NCBI GenBank assembly: GCA_002726205.1
Contig: PBSL01000024.1
Location: 1-39,878 of the forward strand
Direction of reading: 5' to 3'
From: Planctomycetaceae bacterium
Lineage (GTDB): Bacteria; Planctomycetota; Planctomycetia; Planctomycetales; Planctomycetaceae
Length of the DNA stretch: 39,878 nt
Shown: piece after piece, positions 23,730-32,868 of the stretch
Layout of the letters: the number at the start of each line of letters is the position of its first letter
Numbering within the stretch: position 1 is the first letter of the stretch
Program-made: the position numbers and the translations under genes
Notes under the pieces: generated by a model
Told to the model about the DNA's origin: nothing
Databases searched by the model: none
What the model saw: only the letters and a program-made list of their open reading frames with translations

Positions 23730-26700
23730 ATGCGTATCCCTTCACCACGACGTGTTCTACGTCATCCGGCCGGAGGCCTTTGGGTACTCCTGCCGACCTG
23801 TTTGATCATGCTCAGTGCCGCCTCGGCGCAGACAGTCGCCCCACCTCGGGAACGGGTGGCTCCGGGGAGGTCGCAGGCACCAGCTGCGCCCAACGTGACC
23901 CAGCCGCCATCCAAGCCTGCCACCGGCCCGGCAAAGGTTCCCCGCCCCCCTGATCCGTCCCCGACAAGAACCGGCGGTTCGTGGATTTTTCTGCCGGGAC
24001 CAAATGGAAACATCATCCCGGTTCCGGCGAACCTCTGGAAACAGTTCCTGAAGTGGCAGGCAACGCAGCAGACGCCGCCCTACCACGTCACAAGTGTCAC
24101 CCTCGACGGAACCGTCGTCGACGATCGCGCGGTACTGGATGCGCGGGTCGAGATCCGGGTGAATCGAGACGACCAGTGGGTGCCGATTGCGTTGAGAATG
24201 CGGACCGGCAACACGGTCCTGCTGACACCACCGGTCCACAAGGGCAACGGTCAGTCTCGTCCCGACACACAGCCGAACGAACCCTCGCAGGGACTGCGAT
24301 GGTGGTTGAAGGGCCGAGGGCTTCACGAGCTCTCATTCCGGCTCAGCGTTCCCGTTCTCCGCGAACACCCCCGACATCGGTTGACGCTGGCCCTGCCCAC
24401 GCCGGCAGCCGCCGGCACACGACTGCAGCTGTCGATTCCCGGAGGTCCGGTGAGAGTGACGGCGGCCGACGGCCGAGGTCACATCAGCCGTCGAACCAGC
24501 GAGAACGGAACGACTCGAATCGAGGTTCACGGGTTCGATGACCGGATCGACCTGTCCTGGCGTTCCACCGCAGCAGCCAAGTCCGGAGACGCCGTGCTGG
24601 CCTCGGCGCTGGCCGTCGTGGTCGAACCCGCCACCGAATCGATCGTGCTCAAGGCCCATCAGCGAGTCCGCATTCTCAAGGGACGGTTGGGCACGATCAC
24701 CGTTGATCTGCCCGAGGGCTTCCGGTTGGTGGATGTCCAGGGCGATGCCCTGCAGGACCCCCAGGTCGATCCGGAAGAACCCGGACGAGTCCATCTGCCG
24801 TTGACCGACCAGGAGACCGACGTCGGTAGCGACCCCATCGAAATCCGCTGGACCCTGCAGGGAGACTTTCCGACGGCTGGTCGATCACTGGTACTCGACG
24901 GTTTCAACGTCGAACGAGCTCGCTACCAGACAGGACACGTCGCCATCAACCTGCTCGACAACTACCGTAGCACAAAAAAACTTGAACGCTTCCTCCACCG
25001 GATCAACGTCGGGAGCCTGCCAAGGACACCGACACTGGCGACACTGTTTGGCAACAACGTCGCCAGCGCCTGGGAAATTCTCCGGCAACCGTTTCGACTG
25101 GAGTTGGACCTGTTGGAGATCGAACCACGGTTCGTTGCCGAGCCGCACCTGTTCCTGATGCTCTCGGAGTCCAGGGCGGAGTTGATCGTCGACGTTCCAC
25201 GGGCGCAGGTGTTTCGCGGTGCCGTTGATACGCTCGAGTTTCAGTGGCCGGATTGGACCGAACAGGGCTGGCAGATCGCCGCTGACGAATCTCCCGAGCT
25301 GCTGATCCGCTTCGACGAGAAGCGGGAGATTCTCCAGGTACGGCTCGCCACCCGTCAAACCGCCACCGACGGTCGATTCTCGGTACGGTTCAAGGCCAGA
25401 CGAGCCATCACGAGCGCAGCCACGGTTCCGGTCACGTTGCCGACAATCCAGACCCCGACACCTCCACACCCGGTCCTGGTTGTCGGCAACGCGATCAATG
25501 TCGACACCGAATTCTTGTCAAGCGACGAGGCCGACACGCGTCCGCTCTCGGCACGACTGAAGAGCATGATCACGCTGCCCGACGAATTTTCTGACAGGAT
25601 CGTCCCGGTTGACAACTACTTCCGACTCTCGGCCAACACCGGACAATTCCAGGTCCGCGTCATGCCACAACCGCGTCGAGTCCTCACATCGTCCTCGGTT
25701 GTCGCCAGTTACTCCGACCGGCAGTTGCAGGTCACGCAACAGATCGACTACCAGGTGTCGTATGCCCGGGTCGGCTCGGTCAAGCTGATGGTCCCCCGAC
25801 CATTGCAGCACGAGCGGGTCCGATTTCGGCTGCAGGCCGATTCCAACTCCGAGCCGATCCCGCTGGGGGCACGACCGGGAGTCGAGGTCGGCACCCAGCG
25901 GCAGGCCGAGATCCAACTCGACGAGGATCGCCTGGGCACCTTTCGCATTCTGATCGATTTCGATCTGCCGGTCCCCGAGGCCCTGGCGATCACGTCGGTT
26001 CCGGTCCAGGTTCCCCTGGTCCAGAGCACCGACACTGAATTCAGCTCGACACGCTTCGAACTGGTCGAGAGTGGTGGCATCCAGGCGGTCCTGCCGGAGG
26101 GGCAATGGAAGTCGGAACTGGACATCGAAAATCGGCCTGTCTGGCGAGCGGCCGGCTCGAAATCTCAGATCGACCTCACCCTGCGCCGTTCCGACCTGGC
26201 GGCCTCACACCACTTCACCGTTCCCCGGGTGGCGATCGTCCAGGTAATCGAGGACCGGGATCAAGGCATCGCACAGGCCTGGGCCTGTTTCCAGATCCGC
26301 GGTGATGTCACGACATTGGCCGTTCGATTTCCAGCAACCCCGCGGACACTCAGACCACCGTCGTTCTCCTGGGACGGCCAGATCCTCGCGCCCGATCAGT
26401 CTCGCGAAATCACGGTCACAGGTGGAGAAACCGAATTCCGTCTCGATCTTTCACGATTCACCCCCGGCCCCCAGCACCTGCTCAAGGTTGACTACCTGCT
26501 GCCTGGGGTCTGGGAAAGGGGACTTGTCGCAAGCAAACACGACCTGGTCGCCCCGCGGTTGGCCGACACGATCCATGTCGCCGAAACGCTCTGGCAGGTC
26601 CATCTCCCGATCGGTCAGCACCTGTTCAGTGGGTCCCGCGGACACACCCCACAGTTTTCCTGGCGTTGGAAATCGCTGCACTTCGGCCGTACTCCGACAA

Positions 26701-27260
26701 GCGGATTCGAGCGAGTCGACCAGTGGCTGCAATCCCCCGGGCCGGCCCCGAACCTGCCGCAGCTTCCGGCCAGCAACATCTACGCCTTCACCGGGCTGGG
26801 TCCCCCCGGAGAAATCTCGATTCGCTCGATTTCCCAGTGGGGTCTGGTCCTCCTGGGAGCCGGGCTGGCCCTGGCCGCTGGACTGATCCTGCTCTACATC
26901 CCCCGGACACGACACGTCGTCTGCTTCCTGGCCAGCGGATTCGTGGTGGCGCTGTTGGCGATCTGGTTCGCTGAACCGATCGCACTGCTGCTGCAACCGG
27001 CCTTGCTGGGACTGACACTGGCCGGGCTGGCCACGCTGATCCACAACCGCTTCGGTCGACGTCCGTCGATCGAACTGCTTCCGCTGGCCACGCCGGAAGA
27101 CCGCCTGCCGGGATCGACAGGAGAACTGCAACTGTCAGCAATTGCCGCCGGCCCGGGTCCTCCTTCGACCATCCACGGCCACTCCTCCCAGCAGCCGCTC
27201 CGCTCTCCTGCCGAGCCGGTGGAAACCTCGGCTCCCTCGGAATCGGGGGTTCAGGAATGA
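23730..27260 (+). CDS. Giant secreted/membrane beta-rich protein of unknown function (1176 aa)
   Basis: I do not recognise this family. I place the start at the ATG at 23730 (MRIPSPRRVLRHPAGG), with AGG upstream; the frame is open earlier, but that part overlaps the preceding gene. A signal peptide with a hydrophobic core ends at ASA (31-33). Then comes a Pro-rich linker (about 36-80), then about 950 residues rich in alternating Val, Leu, Arg and Thr, the look of repeated beta-sandwich domains, for example LDGTVVDDRAVLDARVEIRV. Near the C-terminus are three hydrophobic segments (about 1036-1056, 1063-1081, 1084-1104) and a hydrophilic tail. So most of it should lie outside the cytoplasmic membrane, anchored at its C-terminal end. 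It overlaps the next gene by the 4 bases ATGA and appears to share modules with it. Confidence 0.85.
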   Translation: MRIPSPRRVLRHPAGGLWVLLPTCLIMLSAASAQTVAPPRERVAPGRSQAPAAPNVTQPPSKPATGPAKVPRPPDPSPTRTGGSWIFLPGPNGNIIPVPANLWKQFLKWQATQQTPPYHVTSVTLDGTVVDDRAVLDARVEIRVNRDDQWVPIALRMRTGNTVLLTPPVHKGNGQSRPDTQPNEPSQGLRWWLKGRGLHELSFRLSVPVLREHPRHRLTLALPTPAAAGTRLQLSIPGGPVRVTAADGRGHISRRTSENGTTRIEVHGFDDRIDLSWRSTAAAKSGDAVLASALAVVVEPATESIVLKAHQRVRILKGRLGTITVDLPEGFRLVDVQGDALQDPQVDPEEPGRVHLPLTDQETDVGSDPIEIRWTLQGDFPTAGRSLVLDGFNVERARYQTGHVAINLLDNYRSTKKLERFLHRINVGSLPRTPTLATLFGNNVASAWEILRQPFRLELDLLEIEPRFVAEPHLFLMLSESRAELIVDVPRAQVFRGAVDTLEFQWPDWTEQGWQIAADESPELLIRFDEKREILQVRLATRQTATDGRFSVRFKARRAITSAATVPVTLPTIQTPTPPHPVLVVGNAINVDTEFLSSDEADTRPLSARLKSMITLPDEFSDRIVPVDNYFRLSANTGQFQVRVMPQPRRVLTSSSVVASYSDRQLQVTQQIDYQVSYARVGSVKLMVPRPLQHERVRFRLQADSNSEPIPLGARPGVEVGTQRQAEIQLDEDRLGTFRILIDFDLPVPEALAITSVPVQVPLVQSTDTEFSSTRFELVESGGIQAVLPEGQWKSELDIENRPVWRAAGSKSQIDLTLRRSDLAASHHFTVPRVAIVQVIEDRDQGIAQAWACFQIRGDVTTLAVRFPATPRTLRPPSFSWDGQILAPDQSREITVTGGETEFRLDLSRFTPGPQHLLKVDYLLPGVWERGLVASKHDLVAPRLADTIHVAETLWQVHLPIGQHLFSGSRGHTPQFSWRWKSLHFGRTPTSGFERVDQWLQSPGPAPNLPQLPASNIYAFTGLGPPGEISIRSISQWGLVLLGAGLALAAGLILLYIPRTRHVVCFLASGFVVALLAIWFAEPIALLLQPALLGLTLAGLATLIHNRFGRRPSIELLPLATPEDRLPGSTGELQLSAIAAGPGPPSTIHGHSSQQPLRSPAEPVETSAPSESGVQE

Positions 27261-30200
27261 ACCGCAGCTGGCGGCAACCGATTTCCTGGTTTTTCGCCGG
27301 GCTGATGGTGCTGGGCGGCGAGGTTTCCCATGCGGCGGAACCGGGCCACTCGCCACGAGTGCTGACAGTCAATGATTCCAACCCCGCGGCCTGGCCGGTC
27401 GGCCCCTGGCAAGCCGTCCCGCGGCGCGAATACCTGGCACTGGTCGAAGCGCAATCACGAAAACTGGCCCAGCCCAAAATGGCGTGGATCCAGCACGCGG
27501 CTTACTCGGCCCGGCTCGATGGCAGCCGCCTGCACGGCGGGGAGCTGACGCTGCAGGTATTCAACAAGTCGACCGTGCCGGTCGCGGTGTCCCTGGACCC
27601 GTTGGGTTTGGCCGTCGAAACCCTGGTTCACAAGAAACGCGAGGCTCCCTGGGGCATCACCTCCGCAGGCCACGCCGTTCTGATCGTGCCACCGGGACCC
27701 AGCACCCACACCGGCCGCTGGTCCCTGTCAGGACGCACGGTCGCCTCGCTGCGTGAATTCAGCCTCTCGGTCGCCCCTGCGATCCTGACCACCTTCACGA
27801 TCGACGCCCCTTCCGGTCTCCGGCTCGAAACTTCCGACGGCAGGATCTCGCTTCCTGCCGCACCCGCTGCGGCAACCGACCAGCAACGCCGACGCTGGCA
27901 ACTGGCCCTGGGACGTCGAACACGGTGCCGTCTGCTTGTCACCCGCGACACCAAGGTTCCCCGGCAACCAGCGAGATTGCTGGTAAGAAATCGCACCAGT
28001 TGTGAAATCGGCACCGGGGGCGCGAGGATTGTCACTGAACTGGTCCTCGAGAGCCTGGGACGGCCGGTCCAACACCTGGTCCTGGCATTGCCACTCGATG
28101 CCCGTGTCGAGTCAATTCTCTATGACGGGCTCAGTGTCGAGAGTCGAAGAATCGATTCGTCCGGGCGACAGACCTGGCACATCACGTTACCGGACCCATT
28201 GCCTCACGCGGTTTCCGGCCCCGGCCGGGTGTTGCAGGTAACGGCCGAGTCTGATTTCAACCCCGCCTCCGACTGGTCACTTCCGTCAATCACCATCGTC
28301 GACAGTCAGGTTGTTGCCGGGGACCTGAAGGCACCGCAGCCGGACCTGACGCTCAACGTACGTGAGCCACTGGAACTCAAGACGTTCCAGGCAACCGGCT
28401 TTCGCCAGACGGCCGACGCGGTCGGTGGCCGACGATTGACGTTCTCACGTTTCACCGAACATCCGTCACTTCGTCTGCGACTCGGAGTGCCCCAGCAGTC
28501 TCTCACCGCCGACGTCCTGGCACGACTCGATCGTGGCCCGACCGGTTGGACCGCCGCGACCGAAATCGCCTGGATGGCCACGTCGGGAGCCTCCTACACT
28601 ACCCGGGCCCGCTTGGCACCGGGCTGGAACATCGTCGATCTCAAGCCCGTTGATCCCGCCACTCGCCTCGAGTGGCGATCCATCCTGGTGGCTGGAAATC
28701 GCCAGGAGCTGATCGTCGAGTGGTCCGATGCCGTTGACGCCACAACGGCACGCCCATTGCTGGTGCAATTGAAACGCCCCAGTGGTGACCTGACAGCCGA
28801 TGATCTACCGCTGATAGAACCGATCGACTGCGATCAGCACCGGATGCTCGTGGCATTGGTCTCACCCCTGGCCAACAAGCAACTGATCGCCGAGAACGGT
28901 GGCTCGTTGGTCCCGATCGGTCTCGAGAGCCTCGAGGAGCCCTGGCCGACGTTTTCCAGTTTCGACGCCGTGACAGAGGACATCGACGGTGGCCTGTTCC
29001 GCTGGTCGGCCACGACGGCGGCTCCCGACTCGCCCTCCCGCCCCGTGACCGGAAACCGCTCCACCGAGGCACCGGGAACCGAACCGGAGATCCCGGCATC
29101 TCCACCACAGTCCGTTGCCTCGGAAACGGAGGTAACCGCCGGGGAACAAACCGGTGCCACAGGTGTCGGCCACGCCGTCGCCATGCATTTGCAATCGCGG
29201 CTGGCCCCGTCAGGGGCTGACAGAGACCATCACGTCGCCCGAGTGACATTTGACGGAGCCGCGTTCCGCCGCCCCTTCCGATTCTCACTCGCCTCTCCCA
29301 ACGACCTGGATGTTGTACTTGTCAACGGCCAGGTCGCGCAGTCCGAGACCGATGGAAAGCTGATCTCGATTCCCCCCCTGGAACAGGGAACATTCCGGAC
29401 GATCGAGATTCGTTATACCGCTCCGGCCTCGAACGGGTTCCTGGCCAGCCAACGGACGATCCCGGTGCCCGGAATCGACGAAGACGTCTCCTTCACCTGG
29501 ATTGTCGCCGTTGCCCCGGGCCTGCTGACCGGCGACCAACCCGGCCAGCCCGGTCAATTCGATCATTCAATCCAGAACCACTGGAGTACACGCTGGCTGG
29601 GACCACTCGGCCGTGGCGGTCACGGCCAGGTCTTCAATCCGTTCTCGTTGGCCAACTGGCAGGACCTGTTCAAAGGAGCGACCGAAAAAACAACGGGGCT
29701 GGCATTCAATGCCGGCCTACCGGCCAACTGGAGCTCCTGGCGCCGGTTCGAGACCAGTTCACCCGAGCAACTCACCCTGACCCTGATCCGCCATGATCGA
29801 TTGACAGCCCTGGCCTGGCTGGTGTTCTTGTCCCTTCTGGGGGTGGGATTGCACGCCCGTGCCACCGACCAGTGGCCTTCCCCGCGATTCAGCGCAGTCG
29901 CGGTGGCCTCGCTTGTTCTCGTCGGCTGGTGGATCCCTGCTCCCTGGACACTGCTCACCGGGGCAGGCCTGGCAGCCATCCTGCTGGTGCTTCTGCTTCC
30001 CGAATCATTGTGGTGGTTTTCCCGGCGCACCGATCCGGCCTTGACCGCCACGTCGATCGGCTCATTCGAGAATGGTCCGCTCGGTTCGACCAGGACCTTC
30101 CAGAATTTTCCCCCTGCGGGTATCGGATTGCTCCTCGCGGCCGCCTGCTTCGGCCGCGCCATGGCACAGGACCCGCCCCAGGCGACACCGCCGGCAGCGG

Positions 30201-32860
30201 AGAAAAAGGCCGCGGCTCGACCCGATGTGCTGGTCCCGATCGACCGCCAGGGTCGGCCATCGCAGGAAATCCCGTTTGCCTTCGTCAGGCCGGCGTTGCT
30301 CGATACGCTGCGGCGAAACCAGCGCCTCGATGACGTGTCCCCCGCAGCCATTCTTCGCCGTGCCGACTACACCGGGACAGTCCACGCCGACGGCCGATTG
30401 GACCTCGCCGTCCGCTTCGAAGTGGTCGTAATGAGCCGGAAAGGGACAGTCCGACTGGCGCTGCCGGTTGACGGAGCGAACCTCGGACCCGACGCGTGCC
30501 ACGTCAACGGACAAAGACATCCACTGGTTCGCAGCGACCAGGGAACGTTTGAGCTGGCATTGCCTCCGTTCGCAGCTCCCGGAAAACCAGCCATTACACC
30601 AGCACCGTCCGCGGGTCGCATCGATCTGGTTGAACTCAACCTCCGCCCCACGGTCCGCCCGGCACCCAATGGAGGATTGATCGATCTGATGATTCCCGGA
30701 GTGCTCAACAGCCACCTGCACCTGGTCGTTCCCCGAAGCACAACCCGACTGGAAGTGCCCACGGCGATAGCATTGCCCTCTGCCGAGATGCCGAAACAGC
30801 GACGATTTCATCTGCCAGGGATTCGGCGTCTGCAGATCTCCTGGAGCAACAACCAGGAAACCCCACCCACGCCTCCCCGCACGACCGCCAGCGTACAGCC
30901 GTCCTGCCTGGTCGAAGTCCATCCGCTGGAAAGTCGGATCCAGTACCGGCTTCCGATCACCGTCAGTGGCGGCGACGTTTCGTTCGTCACCTTGATGCTG
31001 CCCAAGGAACTGATGTTCCGGCCCCGTGATATCCAGTCACCAGACCTTCTCGCCGTCAGGCCGCTGCCGGCTTCGAACTCCCGCCAACGGGTGATCGTCG
31101 AATTCAAGACGCCGCAAAAAAAGAAAATCGAGTTGAAGCTGACAGGTCGACTGCCGGTCAAAGCAAGCCGGAGTCGAATCGGACTGGCCCCGGCCCTGGA
31201 GATTTCTCATGGTACGCCGCCGGTTCCCGTCGTGGCCCGGCCATGGCAGCTGGGCGTCAGCCCGGCCGCGGGTTTCCGGATCGTTGCCGTCAGCCCTCTG
31301 CCAACGGGTATCACCGCGGCAGATGTCGGTGAATTCACACGAGTCTGGCAGGGTCCAGAATCCTCGAGCCCGGTCGCAACGCTCTCCTGGACCTTTAACC
31401 GTCCGCTGACTTTGCCACTTGACATCCACCCTCTCCAGCCCCGCCGGCAGGTCCGCCTCGAACAGTTCCTCCGTATCCGACCCGATCGAATGGAATTGAC
31501 CATCACCGCTTCGGCCAAGACCACCGGCTCCTCGGTCTTCCAACACAGCCTGCTAATCGACCCCCGCCTGAAGATCAACACGATCAGGATCCGGCAACGG
31601 GACGGCGCCGAACGGCTTGCACACAGCGCCCGTATCGGCAAGCGACTGGTGCTGTACCTCAAGGATGCCAACCGCTTCCAGGAAGAAATGCAGATCGGGA
31701 TACAGAACATCACCATCCGTGGCGAGTTGCCGCTTCAATTGCCCGGCAAGGTTATTCTGCCCGGCGTGACATTTGAAGACGCCGAGATCGACGAGAACAT
31801 GCTGAGCCTGTATCACCCCCCTCAACTGGGAGTCTCGCTGAACGGGGCCGTTCCACTGACGCAGCCCAGCGAGGATTCGATCGATTCCAGCCCGGCAGTT
31901 GACGCGCAGCAAGTCCTTGCAGGCCGTTTCACGCTGCCCGACAAGGAAACCCGGGTTGAACTCGACATTCGCCGCAAACGCCTGCCGTCACCATTGCAGC
32001 TGCTGTATCGCCTGGATCACCGGCCGATGGAAACAAACTGGCGGCTGCGGCTGATCGCCAAGTCAATGCCGGGCCCACTGGAGAAGGGGCCATTACGAAT
32101 CGAAATCGAGCCCGAACTGACGACGGCCAACACGGAAGATTCTCCGTTGGAATTCTCTCCAGCACCGGACACGCAGGTTCGTGACGACGATGGACGACTG
32201 GTGGCCCGGTACGAGAGCATCGACTCGGTAACACTCGACAGCACACTGGCTGCCGCCCCCGAATCCGGTAACTGGTCGGTTCCTCTGCCCCGGCTGGTTG
32301 AACGTGTCATCCGTTCGCGTTTCCTGCTTGTTTCGGCCAACGCCGATTGGCGACCCGTCGGCGATGTGACACGTCTTCCCCAACTGCCCAAGGACCTGTT
32401 CGACAAAGAGACCGAAGTCCAATCGCATGAGATGGTCTGGAGGATTGATGGTCCGAACTGGGAACTGGCCCGCCCCAGCACCCCGACCTCATCGACATCC
32501 CCTGCTGCCAAGCCCCAGGTCGCCAAGCCGCCTCCGGCCCGCACCCCCAGGCGGATCATCCAACCGGCCAAGCCACACAATCAACGCTCGCCCTGGTGGA
32601 TCACCCTGCAGGTTCTCGTTTCGATCACGTTCGCCGGCGTTATCGCCTGGGATCTCTCCCGCCCGCAGGATGCAAGTCTGCTCACCTGGTTGCGACGCCA
32701 TGACCCGGCCGCGTGGCTGGTGATCGGTTGCTGCTGGTGGCTGGGCGGGGTCGCCGGCGGGTTGGGCCTGTTGCTGATCACGATGACCCTGGCCCTGGTG
32801 ATCAGACGCGGCCGCCGCGGACAACACCGCCCGGCAACGATCCCACCGCTTGCCGGTTGA
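27257..32860 (+). CDS. Giant membrane-anchored two-module protein of unknown function (1867 aa)
   Basis: The start codon overlaps the preceding stop (ATGA), so translation is probably coupled. A signal peptide (about 8-27, ending SHAAE) is followed by a beta-rich region of about 820 residues with a Pro/Thr/Glu-rich spacer at about 595-636. Then come hydrophobic segments at about 850-868, 883-900 and 904-925. A second signal-like hydrophobic segment (about 954-970, GIGLLLAAACFGRAMAQ) opens another beta-rich region (about 1000-1760). This ends in a Pro/Ala/Lys linker and two more membrane segments (about 1780-1798 and 1818-1850). The chain thus looks like two copies of the architecture of the 1176-residue neighbour, fused. 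No enzyme motif is visible. It converges on the HtrA-like operon with 8 bases between stops. A structural or scaffold role in the envelope is a guess. Confidence 0.88.
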   Translation: MNRSWRQPISWFFAGLMVLGGEVSHAAEPGHSPRVLTVNDSNPAAWPVGPWQAVPRREYLALVEAQSRKLAQPKMAWIQHAAYSARLDGSRLHGGELTLQVFNKSTVPVAVSLDPLGLAVETLVHKKREAPWGITSAGHAVLIVPPGPSTHTGRWSLSGRTVASLREFSLSVAPAILTTFTIDAPSGLRLETSDGRISLPAAPAAATDQQRRRWQLALGRRTRCRLLVTRDTKVPRQPARLLVRNRTSCEIGTGGARIVTELVLESLGRPVQHLVLALPLDARVESILYDGLSVESRRIDSSGRQTWHITLPDPLPHAVSGPGRVLQVTAESDFNPASDWSLPSITIVDSQVVAGDLKAPQPDLTLNVREPLELKTFQATGFRQTADAVGGRRLTFSRFTEHPSLRLRLGVPQQSLTADVLARLDRGPTGWTAATEIAWMATSGASYTTRARLAPGWNIVDLKPVDPATRLEWRSILVAGNRQELIVEWSDAVDATTARPLLVQLKRPSGDLTADDLPLIEPIDCDQHRMLVALVSPLANKQLIAENGGSLVPIGLESLEEPWPTFSSFDAVTEDIDGGLFRWSATTAAPDSPSRPVTGNRSTEAPGTEPEIPASPPQSVASETEVTAGEQTGATGVGHAVAMHLQSRLAPSGADRDHHVARVTFDGAAFRRPFRFSLASPNDLDVVLVNGQVAQSETDGKLISIPPLEQGTFRTIEIRYTAPASNGFLASQRTIPVPGIDEDVSFTWIVAVAPGLLTGDQPGQPGQFDHSIQNHWSTRWLGPLGRGGHGQVFNPFSLANWQDLFKGATEKTTGLAFNAGLPANWSSWRRFETSSPEQLTLTLIRHDRLTALAWLVFLSLLGVGLHARATDQWPSPRFSAVAVASLVLVGWWIPAPWTLLTGAGLAAILLVLLLPESLWWFSRRTDPALTATSIGSFENGPLGSTRTFQNFPPAGIGLLLAAACFGRAMAQDPPQATPPAAEKKAAARPDVLVPIDRQGRPSQEIPFAFVRPALLDTLRRNQRLDDVSPAAILRRADYTGTVHADGRLDLAVRFEVVVMSRKGTVRLALPVDGANLGPDACHVNGQRHPLVRSDQGTFELALPPFAAPGKPAITPAPSAGRIDLVELNLRPTVRPAPNGGLIDLMIPGVLNSHLHLVVPRSTTRLEVPTAIALPSAEMPKQRRFHLPGIRRLQISWSNNQETPPTPPRTTASVQPSCLVEVHPLESRIQYRLPITVSGGDVSFVTLMLPKELMFRPRDIQSPDLLAVRPLPASNSRQRVIVEFKTPQKKKIELKLTGRLPVKASRSRIGLAPALEISHGTPPVPVVARPWQLGVSPAAGFRIVAVSPLPTGITAADVGEFTRVWQGPESSSPVATLSWTFNRPLTLPLDIHPLQPRRQVRLEQFLRIRPDRMELTITASAKTTGSSVFQHSLLIDPRLKINTIRIRQRDGAERLAHSARIGKRLVLYLKDANRFQEEMQIGIQNITIRGELPLQLPGKVILPGVTFEDAEIDENMLSLYHPPQLGVSLNGAVPLTQPSEDSIDSSPAVDAQQVLAGRFTLPDKETRVELDIRRKRLPSPLQLLYRLDHRPMETNWRLRLIAKSMPGPLEKGPLRIEIEPELTTANTEDSPLEFSPAPDTQVRDDDGRLVARYESIDSVTLDSTLAAAPESGNWSVPLPRLVERVIRSRFLLVSANADWRPVGDVTRLPQLPKDLFDKETEVQSHEMVWRIDGPNWELARPSTPTSSTSPAAKPQVAKPPPARTPRRIIQPAKPHNQRSPWWITLQVLVSITFAGVIAWDLSRPQDASLLTWLRRHDPAAWLVIGCCWWLGGVAGGLGLLLITMTLALVIRRGRRGQHRPATIPPLAG

Positions 32861-32868
32861 TCGACGGT

